Positions 16,407 through 24,062 are shown, counted from the stretch's first letter. The stretch: DNA of 28,851 bases from CAZWRV01 sp964636325 (GCA_964636325.1 CAZWRV010000085.1:1-28851); one strand, 5' to 3'. The notes: generated by a model not told the origin, from the sequence alone. Numbers and translations: made by a program.

Positions 16407-18008
16407 ATGCCAATTATAAACCTCAAAGCTATTATCCTCTGCCTTACCGCAGCATTGGCGGCCATGCCGCTATTGTCCGGCCCCGACCAGCAGTGGGCCT
16501 GGCAGCTTCCGCCCGAGCGCTACAAGGAGCTAAGCGTCTTCGAGCGCAGCCAGTACGACAAGGCGGCCGACCTCATCAAGCAGAAGGCCTACAAGGCGGC
16601 GGCGACCGAGTTCGAAAAGTTCCACGCGCAGTTCCCCGACTCCAAGTGCACCTCATACATGCTCTTCATGCGCGGCTACTGCCTGCTCATGAACAAGGAC
16701 CGCGGCGAGTCGGTGAAGGTCTTCAACGAGGTCATGGACTACTTCGGCGACAAGGTCGAGGACGCCACTCCCGCGCTCTTCTTCATGGGGACCGCCCATA
16801 TCGAGAACGGCGACATGAAGGAGGGCCTCAAGTGCATGCAGGAGATCGTGGACGATCCCGACTATTCCAAGCACCCACTCGTAGCAGGCGCACTGAACGC
16901 CCTCGGCAACAACTGCTGGAAGAACAACGAGCGCGCGAAGGCGGTGGAATTCTGGAAGCGCGCCTGCTCCGCAGACATGAAGAGGGCGAACCAGAAGGAA
17001 GTCAACGAAGCCGTCGAAAACGCCACCAAATATTACATCTTCAGCAAGGACTACTCCGGCTTTGAGGGCTGGCGCGTCCCCAAGGACAAGACGGAAGACT
17101 TCAAGCACCGCGTCGCCGTTGCGGAAAGCGCATGGAACATTGCCTGGAACGGCTTCGCCAAGGACTGGGACGGCGAATACCCCTTCTCGAAGCAGAAGGA
17201 GAAAGTCGCGGCAATGAATGCCTTCTTCGAATGGTTCAAGAAGCAGAAGCCCTACTACGAGCAGGACAAGGCCAGGAAGGACTCGGCAAAGGACGGCATA
17301 TGGACATACTACGACCGCGCCATCCGTTTCGCGGCCGGACGCTACGGCGACAAGCCTGAGCTGGGCAAGCTGGTCGACGAGGCCGTCGCCTATGCGAAAA
17401 AGATCGAGGACAAGGCCGACTCGAACAGCAAGCTCGCCAGAATCTGCGAATTCCTCCGCGAGGCCAAGACTTACGAGCTTATCCTTACGATCGCCGACCA
17501 GATCTCCGACCGCCCGCTCGCCGAATTCAAGAAGTTCGAGGCTTACTCCGCCCAGAAGGACTGGGAGAAGGCCATCGCACGACTCAACGACGTCGAAGGC
17601 ATGGGCGACGACAAATGGAAGGCGAGGGCCATGAACGCCCGCGCCGACACCTTCGCCGAAATGGGAAGATACGAGGAGGCGATCAAGCTCTACCAGGTCA
17701 TCAACCAGCCGCCGAGGACTCTCTGGAGCATCCAGGAATGCTACAGGAAATGGGGCAAGCTTGAGGATGCCCTCAGGACTCTCACCGAAATCGAGAACTC
17801 CTTTCCCGACGAGGCCTCGAAGGCCGCATGGCAGAAGGCCGAATACCTAGACAAGGCCAAGGAAAGGGAAAAGGCCATCGCGCAGGCCAGGCGCATAATG
17901 AAGGTCTACCCCAAGAGCGAAGCCTCCTCAAAGGCACACCAGCTCCTCGAAAAATACGGCATCAAGACCGGCGGCGGCGTCACCGACGGCGCCGAAGGCG
18001 GGAATTGA
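16407..18008 (+). CDS. Exported tetratricopeptide-repeat protein
   Basis: 533 aa from the ATG at 16407. The frame is open 35 codons further up, but this start gives a clean signal peptide (MPIINLKAIILCLTAALAAM, cleavage likely soon after). The mature protein begins with QWAWQLPPERYKELSVFERSQY and contains many helical TPR-type pairs, for example DKAADLIKQKAYKAAATEFE, AHIENGDMKEGLKCMQEI, ARADTFAEMGRYEEAIKLYQ and KWGKLEDALRTLTEIENSFP. Its order resembles YbgF/BamD-like periplasmic scaffold proteins, but it is longer and has no lipobox. It likely binds protein partners in the periplasm. A strong hairpin lies 4 nt after the stop. No specific gene name can be justified. Confidence 0.75.
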   Translation: MPIINLKAIILCLTAALAAMPLLSGPDQQWAWQLPPERYKELSVFERSQYDKAADLIKQKAYKAAATEFEKFHAQFPDSKCTSYMLFMRGYCLLMNKDRGESVKVFNEVMDYFGDKVEDATPALFFMGTAHIENGDMKEGLKCMQEIVDDPDYSKHPLVAGALNALGNNCWKNNERAKAVEFWKRACSADMKRANQKEVNEAVENATKYYIFSKDYSGFEGWRVPKDKTEDFKHRVAVAESAWNIAWNGFAKDWDGEYPFSKQKEKVAAMNAFFEWFKKQKPYYEQDKARKDSAKDGIWTYYDRAIRFAAGRYGDKPELGKLVDEAVAYAKKIEDKADSNSKLARICEFLREAKTYELILTIADQISDRPLAEFKKFEAYSAQKDWEKAIARLNDVEGMGDDKWKARAMNARADTFAEMGRYEEAIKLYQVINQPPRTLWSIQECYRKWGKLEDALRTLTEIENSFPDEASKAAWQKAEYLDKAKEREKAIAQARRIMKVYPKSEASSKAHQLLEKYGIKTGGGVTDGAEGGN

Positions 18009-18012
18009 TAGG

Positions 18013-18040
18013 GCCTGCACGCCCTTCAGGGTGTGCAGGC
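18013..18040 (+). terminator. Strong hairpin after the TPR gene
   Basis: GCCTGCACGCCC (18013-18024) pairs over 12 bp with 18029-18040, including one G-T pair on this strand, around the tetraloop TTCA. It begins directly after the stop at 18008. No T-run follows, so it may act as a 3' stabiliser or a factor-assisted terminator. Confidence 0.5.
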
Positions 18041-18122
18041 TGAAACCTGCGCGTCCTACATGTCCTCCCGGAAATAAATGCCCTCCAAGTCCTCAATGTC
18101 CTCGCGCACTTCGCCGACTTGT

Positions 18123-18165
18123 ATGCCGCCTCGAGGACATGGAAGACAAAGAGGACTGGCGGCAT
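18123..18165. repeat. Inverted repeat around GAGGAC words
   Basis: ATGCCGCC (18123-18130) and GGCGGCAT (18158-18165) flank a stretch of GAGGACATGGAAGACAAAG-like words. Similar complementary words (GTCCTC, AATGTCCTCG) lie just upstream at 18060-18110. It sits between the convergent TPR and tsaD genes and may form a bidirectional 3' structure. Confidence 0.45.
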
Positions 18166-18166
18166 G

Positions 18167-18229
18167 AATAACAAATAACAAATAACAAATAACGAATAAC
18201 GAATAACGAATAACGAATAACGAATAACG
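18167..18229. repeat. Nine tandem 7-bp units (AATAACR)
   Basis: Three AATAACA units are followed by six AATAACG units with no interruption, from 18167 to 18229. The stretch ends 11 nt before the tsaD stop codon region. Frames through it are not protein-like. The A-to-G switch after unit three suggests that one variant unit was amplified. Confidence 0.9.
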
Positions 18230-18240
18230 ATATTCCCCGT

Positions 18241-19299
18241 CTATGCCTCGAAGCTTTCAATCCGGGAAAAAGCGTCCAGGCCGATATTGTCGAAGCGTCC
18301 TTGTTTGTAGCGGCGCCAGGCGATGGCCGCGACCATAGCGGCGTTGTCGGTGCAGTATTTGGGCGGGGCTATGAAGAGCTTGAGCTTGGAGGCCGCCGCG
18401 CATTTCCTGAAGCGTTCCCTCAGGCTTGAATTGCATGCCACGCCGCCGCTGAGGACTACTGACGCCGCCTTGAATTCCGCGGCCGCCTCGAACGCCTTCC
18501 TGGCGAGAACGTCCACTATGGCCTCCTGATATGAGGCCGCTGTGTCGGCGAGAAGCTTGTCCCTTATCGCGCCGCCGGCGAAGTTCTTGCAGTAGTAGTA
18601 AAGGGATGTCTTGACGCCACTGAAGCTGAAGTTGAAGCGGTCCTTCTCCGCGACCGGCTTGCCGGTCGTGCCGGTGAGCGAGCGCGGGAATGCGAATTTC
18701 GCAGGATCTCCGAATTTCGCGGCCCTCTCGATTTCCGGGCCGCCGGGGTAGGGCAGCCCCAGTATCTTCGCGGCCTTGTCGAGCGCCTCGCCCGCGGCGT
18801 CGTCGAGCGTCGTTCCGGCGAGGCTGACCGTCCCGTCAGCCTGGGAAACGACCAGCGCGGTGTGCCCGCCGGACACGACCAGCGAGAGCATTGGATAGTT
18901 CTCAGCCTTCTCAAGCTCCTGTATGTTCCCGTCGAGGAAGGCGCCGTAGATATGCGCGTTGAAATGGTTGATCCCGATCAGCGGGAACTTGCGGGAGGCC
19001 GCGAGGCCGCGCGCGAAATTGAGCCCGATGAGCAGCGATGGTATCAGGCCCGGGCCGTTCGTCACGGCGACCGCGCTGATCTTCTCGATTGGCGTGTTCG
19101 CCGCGGATAGCGCCTCCGATACGACCGGCTCGATCGCGCTCAGATGCTCCCGCGCCGCAAGCTCGGGTACGACTCCGCCGTATTTCGCGTGCTTCGCAAT
19201 CTGCGACGACACGACGCTGCTCAGGACGTCCTTCCCGTCCGCCACCACCGCCGCCGCCGTCTCGTCGCAGCTGGTCTCTATGCCAAGAATCAGATCCAT
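18241..19299 (-). CDS. tsaD: tRNA N6-adenosine threonylcarbamoyltransferase TsaD
   Basis: 352 aa, ASKHA-fold enzyme that transfers the threonylcarbamoyl group to A37 of ANN-decoding tRNAs, working with TsaB, TsaC and TsaE. It starts MDLILGIETSCDETAAAVV, the family N-terminus. The metal-binding His112 and His116 lie in INHFNAHIYG. Later come VVSGGHTALV, GEALDKAAKILGLPYPGG, LSGGVACNSSLRERF and DNAAMVAAIAW. Length is normal. No ribosome-binding site is visible before the ATG; a promoter candidate overlaps a palindrome 24-52 nt upstream. tsaB/C/E are not in the window. Confidence 0.95.
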   Translation of the reverse strand: MDLILGIETSCDETAAAVVADGKDVLSSVVSSQIAKHAKYGGVVPELAAREHLSAIEPVVSEALSAANTPIEKISAVAVTNGPGLIPSLLIGLNFARGLAASRKFPLIGINHFNAHIYGAFLDGNIQELEKAENYPMLSLVVSGGHTALVVSQADGTVSLAGTTLDDAAGEALDKAAKILGLPYPGGPEIERAAKFGDPAKFAFPRSLTGTTGKPVAEKDRFNFSFSGVKTSLYYYCKNFAGGAIRDKLLADTAASYQEAIVDVLARKAFEAAAEFKAASVVLSGGVACNSSLRERFRKCAAASKLKLFIAPPKYCTDNAAMVAAIAWRRYKQGRFDNIGLDAFSRIESFEA

Positions 19300-19322
19300 G
19301 AGTGTGCCCGGGGTTTGGCGAT

Positions 19323-19351
19323 AATATATACGGGAATTGGATTGCGGCTAA
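19323..19351 (-). promoter_or_regulatory. Candidate tsaD promoter overlapping a palindrome
   Basis: On the minus strand TTAGCC (19346-19351), 17 nt, TATATT (19323-19328). The -35 lies inside the perfect 7-bp hairpin at 19344-19361. The predicted leader is about 17 nt. Confidence 0.3.
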
Positions 19352-19361
19352 TAATAGCCGC
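19344..19361. other. Perfect 7-bp palindrome upstream of tsaD
   Basis: GCGGCTA (19344-19350) and TAGCCGC (19355-19361) with an ATAA loop. It could be an operator for tsaD or a 3' structure of the larA-like transcript, since both genes run on the minus strand and this lies between them. Confidence 0.45.
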
Positions 19362-19400
19362 AGAACAGTAACTTTTTCATCTGTCCAACAGCCATCCCAG

Positions 19401-19441
19401 GTAAATGTTCAGTGAAAGGGCGTAGTTCACTGAGTATTTAC
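19401..19441. repeat. Conserved-loop hairpin C
   Basis: GTAAATGTTCAGTGAA (19401-19416) pairs with 19426-19441 over 16 bp, 14 Watson-Crick and two G-T, around the loop AGGGCGTAG. The whole element is close to the reverse complement of hairpin A at 2741-2783. It begins 28 nt after the stop of the larA-like gene, so in the sense direction of that gene the loop reads CTACGCCCT, as hairpin A does after mreB. The two G-T pairs exist only on the plus strand. Confidence 0.8.
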
Positions 19442-19468
19442 TCCTGATGGATGCCCCCTCGGGGATTT

Positions 19469-20770
19469 TCATTCCACGATCACCGAGACTCCGTCGGGGA
19501 TGACCGCGAACTTCGCATCATTGCCTGCCATGCGCCGCGCCATGGAAAGGGCCTCCGGAATGCTCCCGGCGCATTCCATGTGCATGCTGAGGATCATGGC
19601 CGGATCGCACATGTCGGTCACCATTATGACATTGAACTCTTCCAGTATCCTGGCCAGTATCTGGAATTCCCACTGGTCGGGGACTGTCCGATCCATAGGG
19701 ACGCCTAATGCTTTCTTCAGGATTTCGCTGGGGGAGGCTGCCTCCGACATGGCTTTGAAGAACGATTCTCCGCCATGGCCGTCCGAGCATGCCGAGACCA
19801 TGATTATGACTCCGCCTTTGGCGCATGTCGCCTCCGCGGCGGTCATCCCCTTCACCGACTGATATATGTTCTGGTCGAGCGGGTATCCGCCGTTGGTGAC
19901 GACCACTATCTTCGCCCCCTCTATTTTTTTCACCGATGCCCTTTTCCGGACGAACGCGCAGCCATTCTCATGGGCGGCCACGCTGTCGCCGGCGAACGCT
20001 GCGATTATCCTTTTACGATCGTCTATCACCACGTTGAGTATGAACGCGAGATTCGCAGTTTTTGCGGCGTAAAGCATGTCCCGGTGGATGGGATTGCCGT
20101 CGAGGACGCCGGTTCTCGCCTTCGGGTGGGCGATGAATTTGGCGCAGTGGTTTGCGAGGACCGTCCGGTATCCAGCGACTCCGGGGAGGACGGCCTTCCT
20201 GCCGCCGGAAAATCCCGCGAAGAAGTGCGGTTCGATGAATCCGTCGGCCATGAGAAGCTCCGTTTCCGCCGCAAGCCTGTTGATCAGCAGGTCGCCCTCC
20301 GATGGAAGCATCCCGAGATGGACAAGCGACGAGTCGTCCTTGGAATCATGAACGACGATCTTCTCCCTAGTGCAGATTTCCTCGCCGAACTTTTCGAGAA
20401 GCTCATCTTTGGCGCTTGCCCTGTGCATGCCGGTGGCGACAAGTATTGTGATGTCGATGCCGGGATTCCCTCTGCGAAGTTCGCGCAGCATCGGCGGAAT
20501 GGTCAGCGCGCTCGGGACCGGGCGGGTATGGTCGCTCGTGATTATGACCGCGTTCCTTTTCCCGGCGGACAGCTCTGAAAGCTTCCTGGAGCCGATTGGA
20601 GAGGAAAGCGCCTTTTCGAGTATCTCCTGCTGGATTTGAAGGTTCCTGCCGGAATCCTCTCCGAATCCCGGCCCGGCGCAATGATCCGGTTCGAGCACAG
20701 CGAGCAGATCGCCTTCCGGCAGCTCCAGTTCCCAGGAGGTCTTGTGGTATGGCAGCCTGATCTTCAGCAT
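19469..20770 (-). CDS. LarA-family (nickel-dependent lactate racemase-like) protein
   Basis: 433 aa. Members of this family use a nickel-pincer nucleotide to racemise or epimerise 2-hydroxy acids. DHTRP at 80-84 and GMHRAS carry His116; EPHFFAGFSGGRKAVLPG carries His182 and Lys192; LANHCAKF carries His208. The four residues keep the spacing of His108, His174, Lys184 and His200 known from Lactobacillus LarA, all shifted by eight. The active site therefore looks complete. The substrate may be lactate or another 2-hydroxy acid. The cofactor genes larB, larC and larE are not in the window. GAGGAG precedes the ATG by about 9 nt. Hairpin C follows the stop and repeat copy R2 lies upstream. Confidence 0.85.
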   Translation of the reverse strand: MLKIRLPYHKTSWELELPEGDLLAVLEPDHCAGPGFGEDSGRNLQIQQEILEKALSSPIGSRKLSELSAGKRNAVIITSDHTRPVPSALTIPPMLRELRRGNPGIDITILVATGMHRASAKDELLEKFGEEICTREKIVVHDSKDDSSLVHLGMLPSEGDLLINRLAAETELLMADGFIEPHFFAGFSGGRKAVLPGVAGYRTVLANHCAKFIAHPKARTGVLDGNPIHRDMLYAAKTANLAFILNVVIDDRKRIIAAFAGDSVAAHENGCAFVRKRASVKKIEGAKIVVVTNGGYPLDQNIYQSVKGMTAAEATCAKGGVIIMVSACSDGHGGESFFKAMSEAASPSEILKKALGVPMDRTVPDQWEFQILARILEEFNVIMVTDMCDPAMILSMHMECAGSIPEALSMARRMAGNDAKFAVIPDGVSVIVE

Positions 20771-20801
20771 CTCGTGACACTCCTCTGAAACATGAAAATC
20801 T

Positions 20802-20910
20802 CTGTCGGTATCTTTGTCGTCTTCCGGAGGGTTGAGCCAAGCTCAACCGCGGCTCCGACAAGGGTCGCCCTCCACCGAGATTCTTATCGGCAAAACTGCG
20901 AATTCCGCAG
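20802..20910 (+). repeat. Structured repeat family R, copy 2
   Basis: It opens with CTGTCGGTATCTTTGTCGTC, then GGAGGGTT, the hairpin GTTGAGC-CAA-GCTCAAC (20831-20847), CCCTCC, CCGAGATTCTTATCGG and ACTGCGAATTCCGCAG. Against copies 1 and 3 the small stem TCG/CGA is changed to CCG/CGG, a compensatory change. It lies between the M23 stop and the larA-like start, both on the minus strand. Confidence 0.75.
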
Positions 20911-20933
20911 ATGGATATTCCTGTGAGAGAGCA

Positions 20934-22031
20934 TCACTCCTTCTGAAACTCGACTATGTCGTCGAGCCCGGGCATCTGGCCGGTGATTTCCTTCTTCTCG
21001 CCCCAGACAGGTTTCAAGTCAGGATCCATCAGGCCGAGATAGACGTATTTTGACAGCGCATATGGGACGCCCTGTGAAAAGAGCATGTCCGGGCCGACGC
21101 ATAGGTGAAAATGCAGATGGGGCGCGGTGGAGTTTCCCGAATTTCCGAGCTTGCCGAGCACCTGTCCGGGCTTGACCTTCTGACCGACCTTGACCTTCAA
21201 GGTCCTCGGGATTATATGAGCATACAGTACGTAGAGCCCGTTGTCGAGCTTCAGCATCACGAAGTTGCCGGCGACGTTCGCCATGGTGATCGGGACGGCC
21301 GGCTCCTTGAACGGCTCGTTGTCGGGCGTGCCGTCCTTGATGTCCATGACTGTTCCGGCGGCCACGGCCAGGAGCTTGGTGCCGTAGCAGAACCAGTCCT
21401 TGTTCCTGGTTCCGTCGTTCTTGTAGGGCCTGCCGTCCTTGTCGAGCTTGATCCAGTCCACGGCGAAGCGCTGTCCGATATATTCGCTTCTGTTGAACTG
21501 CATTGTGGATCTTCTGTGGTGGTGGTCCATGTTGGACGAGCCGTTGCAGGCGAGCCATATCCCCGGCGATACGGGCGGCAAGATCGTCGGCGGAGTCGAG
21601 GAGGAGACGCTGGCCTCGCAGGTGGAATTCCCCGACTCGCCGAAGCTGATCTCATTCCACAGCTTGGCCGGCAGGACCGCGCCCACATCGAAGTTGAGCC
21701 AGACGAAGATTGTCAGGTAGGGGCATCCTGCGTTTGGCGCCTTGATGCAGTCCGAAAGGGAACTGCCAGAAAGCTCCAGCAGGACGGCACCGGCGGCGTC
21801 AGTGTCGCGGACAACAAACTTCTGAGGAGTGACCGCAATGTCGCCTGTCTCATCTCCTAGGAATACCTCATATGCCAGGACAGTCTTGTCGTGGAGAACA
21901 TATGGAATCGGGTCGATGCTTGCCTTGGCCGGAACATCATCCGCCGATAACGGGATTGATGCTGCGGACAAGAAGAGAATACCAAGCGATAAAATTCTCA
22001 TTGAGGTTCGGCCTGTCTTTTCTATCTTCAT
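20934..22031 (-). CDS. Exported M23 (LytM)-type peptidase-like protein
   Basis: 365 aa. An N-terminal signal peptide (hydrophobic core MRILSLGILFLSAAS) is followed by an unrecognised beta-rich region to about residue 190, then a LytM/M23 domain. The domain shows GQRFAVDWIK, LYVLYAHIIP, KVGQKVKPGQVLGKLGNSGNS and HLHFHL. M23 enzymes cut peptidoglycan cross-bridges with a zinc bound by His, Asp and the His of HxH. Here the first His (HxxxD) is Arg (RFAVD), so the zinc site is incomplete by the usual rule; some QRFA-type members share this. AAGGAG precedes the ATG by 5-6 nt. The upstream MFS-like gene ends 30 nt away, so the two are probably co-transcribed. Confidence 0.8.
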   Translation of the reverse strand: MKIEKTGRTSMRILSLGILFLSAASIPLSADDVPAKASIDPIPYVLHDKTVLAYEVFLGDETGDIAVTPQKFVVRDTDAAGAVLLELSGSSLSDCIKAPNAGCPYLTIFVWLNFDVGAVLPAKLWNEISFGESGNSTCEASVSSSTPPTILPPVSPGIWLACNGSSNMDHHHRRSTMQFNRSEYIGQRFAVDWIKLDKDGRPYKNDGTRNKDWFCYGTKLLAVAAGTVMDIKDGTPDNEPFKEPAVPITMANVAGNFVMLKLDNGLYVLYAHIIPRTLKVKVGQKVKPGQVLGKLGNSGNSTAPHLHFHLCVGPDMLFSQGVPYALSKYVYLGLMDPDLKPVWGEKKEITGQMPGLDDIVEFQKE

Positions 22032-22061
22032 CGCATCTCCTTAACTAATTTCGTATGGATA

Positions 22062-22907
22062 TTACGTCGTGATTTTTTCAACCTTGTATCCGCCCTTGCG
22101 CCTGTCCTGGAGATAGAGGGTTCCGAAGACAAGTATGATGATCGGCGAGAAAGGTACGAGCATGCGGAACGACATGCGGCCGCCGAAGTTGTCGGCGGGA
22201 TCAAGCAGCGCCTTGACTTTACCGGCGAGTTCCGCTGCCTCCACGGAACCGGGGGCGGAAGCGGCGGCGCGGATGGCGTGGCGCAGCGAGTTCGCGGTTC
22301 CAGGCGGGAGCTTGCCGCCTTTCGACTCGTCGAGCGTCGTCTGCGCGTCCTTTACCGCTGCAAGGATTTCCTGCTTGAACGGCTCCTTGGCCGTCTCGGC
22401 GACGGCCGAATAAGTCCGGACGACGTCTTCAAGCACGGCCGTCGTCCCGGCGAAATAGCGCAGGACCGCCATCAGGCCGGATATCCACACCAGAACGAGT
22501 ATCCCGTGCATTTCCCCGGCCTGCAGAATCGAGGGTATCCAGCGGTTGGGGCCTAGTTCAAGCGACGCTGTTATCCCCATGCAAAGGAAGAGCACGATGA
22601 AGAGCGGATGTCCCAGCGTTTCCGCGACCATGCCCCCGAACGAGAAGCGCAGGAGGTTCTTCATCTTCAGGAAGTCGCAGAGCGGCCCGAGCACTATTAT
22701 CGAGAGAGTAAAGCCCCACAGCGCCGCGCCACCCACCTGGCCTACCTGCTCGTTTGTCAGGACGAAGGCCGTCTTCAGCGAACCCATGATGTCGCCGATG
22801 ACAGCGAAGGCCACCGACGTCGAAATCAACGACATGCAGCTTCCGATAAAAAGCCTCCTCTGATGGACCTCGCAAAGGGAGTCCGACGTGATTTTCTCTT
22901 CCGCCAT
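22062..22907 (-). CDS. Shortened MFS transporter-like protein
   Basis: 281 aa. The N-terminal part reads like helices 1-2 of an MFS transporter (RRLFIGSCMSLISTSVAFAV; then GGAALWGFTLSIIVLGPLCD). At about residue 91 it jumps to sequence typical of the second half (PLFIVLFLCMGITASLELGP, NRWIPSIL, GILVLVWISGLMAVLRYFAG). At about 155 it jumps again to a hydrophilic helical insert (about 160-245) and one final helix (SPIIILVFGTLYLQDRRKGG). Full members of this MFS group have about 12 helices and over 400 aa, so helices 3-6 and 9-11 appear lost by two in-frame deletions. The frame has stayed open, and AAGGA precedes the ATG by 7 nt. It could be a decayed transporter or a small membrane protein with a new role. 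Confidence 0.7.
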   Translation of the reverse strand: MAEEKITSDSLCEVHQRRLFIGSCMSLISTSVAFAVIGDIMGSLKTAFVLTNEQVGQVGGAALWGFTLSIIVLGPLCDFLKMKNLLRFSFGGMVAETLGHPLFIVLFLCMGITASLELGPNRWIPSILQAGEMHGILVLVWISGLMAVLRYFAGTTAVLEDVVRTYSAVAETAKEPFKQEILAAVKDAQTTLDESKGGKLPPGTANSLRHAIRAAASAPGSVEAAELAGKVKALLDPADNFGGRMSFRMLVPFSPIIILVFGTLYLQDRRKGGYKVEKITT

Positions 22908-23110
22908 GCTTGAATCCTTCCAGTTTCAGATTTCATATGCCGCATTCCAATCAAACGCAATCGCGATTCCCGGTGTTCAACCGGACGGCTTGAGCGCGGC
23001 GCCAGGAAATCTGAATTGAGTTAATAAATAAAGTCCATCAAAAATATGCCAGAAAGACTGCCAGTCAAACCCGCATGAGCATTTTTCAGCTCTGGTTGCG
23101 GCGCTGCCGC

Positions 23111-23638
23111 CTATTTTGCTTCAGATGCCTTGACCGTTGTTCTCTTCAGCAGGCGGATGCGCCGCGCCTTCCTGTATGAGACAAGTATTCCGTAGGATGC
23201 GAAGTAGCTTATGATGCCGAAGATTATGCCCATCACGAAGCTCCCCACGAGGAACGGCACCAGCAGATCCCAGCCGAGCTCCAGGAATTCCATGAGGCTG
23301 AAGTCGGAGAATAATCCTTGGATGCGCGATTCGATGGCCTTGAGCGTCAGATCCGAGCGAACTGTCTTAGCCCCCACATATATGATGAGAGGATACAGGA
23401 ACGGCGCGTTGTACGGGTTTATGGGGAAGGTGAACACCAGCGCGATCACCTTGGGCACCCTCAGGATGAAGGCCAGGGCGAGGGCGGCGACCGCCTGGAA
23501 GCCGACAGGCACCGCGAAAGCGACGAAAATTCCGACGGCGACCGCCATGGAAATCCTCTCTGGGCGTTCGCGGAAGGCCAGGAACTTCACCGTCCACTGT
23601 CTTATCTTCTTCCGCGAGAACATGTCGGAAATTTTCAT
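23111..23638 (-). CDS. DUF2062 membrane protein
   Basis: 175 aa, a DUF2062-type inner-membrane protein. The family core is clear: RERPERISMAVAVGIFVAFA, then VGFQAVAALALAFILRVPKV and TFPINPYNAPFLYPL. A further membrane helix follows near residues 125-150 and the tail is basic. The molecular function of the family is not established. Gene start is the ATG at 23638 with no clear ribosome-binding site. It is divergent from thioredoxin, with 92 nt between the two starts. Confidence 0.85.
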   Translation of the reverse strand: MKISDMFSRKKIRQWTVKFLAFRERPERISMAVAVGIFVAFAVPVGFQAVAALALAFILRVPKVIALVFTFPINPYNAPFLYPLIIYVGAKTVRSDLTLKAIESRIQGLFSDFSLMEFLELGWDLLVPFLVGSFVMGIIFGIISYFASYGILVSYRKARRIRLLKRTTVKASEAK

Positions 23639-23657
23639 TGCAAAAAGGGCCGCACTG

Positions 23658-23686
23658 CTTAAATTGCCGCTCTACAGGGCTATATT
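23658..23686 (+). promoter_or_regulatory. Candidate promoter of the trx-waaA-thiC operon
   Basis: CTTAAA (23658-23663), 17 nt, TATATT (23681-23686) preceded by GGGC, as before the VWA gene. It predicts a leader of about 38 nt. Confidence 0.5.
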
Positions 23687-23730
23687 GTCATTTGGGTTTT
23701 AACATTAATTTAACATGGAGGCACTTTCAA

Positions 23731-24051
23731 ATGAGCAACGTGAAACATCTTGACGAAAGCAATTTCGAGGCGGAGACCTCAAAGGGCGTGGCGCTCGTCG
23801 ACTTCTGGGCGGAATGGTGCGGCCCGTGCCGGATGCTTGGTCCCGTCATAGAGGATCTCGCGGCCGAGGTCGGAACCAAGGCCGTCATCGCGAAGGTTGA
23901 CGTGGAGAACGCCCAGAAGCTCGCGGCCAAGTTCTCCGTGCGCAGCATCCCGGCCGTCTTCATCCTGAAGGACGGCAAGGTCGTCCAGCAGTTCGTCGGA
24001 CTCCAGGACAAGAAGACGCTCCTCGCCGCGGTCAACGAGGCGCTGGGCTGA
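23731..24051 (+). CDS. trxA: Thioredoxin
   Basis: 106 aa from the ATG at 23731; GGAGG at 23717-23721 is 9 nt upstream, and the longer open frame above it covers the promoter. Cytoplasmic disulfide reductase. The redox site is WCGPC with Cys30 and Cys33, preceded by VDFWAEW. The cis-Pro motif SIPAVF and KDGKVVQQFVG complete the fold. Length is exactly that of a single-domain thioredoxin without signal peptide. waaA begins 11 nt after its stop, so the two share a transcript. Confidence 0.95.
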   Translation: MSNVKHLDESNFEAETSKGVALVDFWAEWCGPCRMLGPVIEDLAAEVGTKAVIAKVDVENAQKLAAKFSVRSIPAVFILKDGKVVQQFVGLQDKKTLLAAVNEALG

Positions 24052-24062
24052 CCGAGCCTTTG

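Noticed and set aside
18167..18229. CRISPR-like array
   Set aside because: The 7-bp units run head to tail with no spacers, and no cas gene is present.
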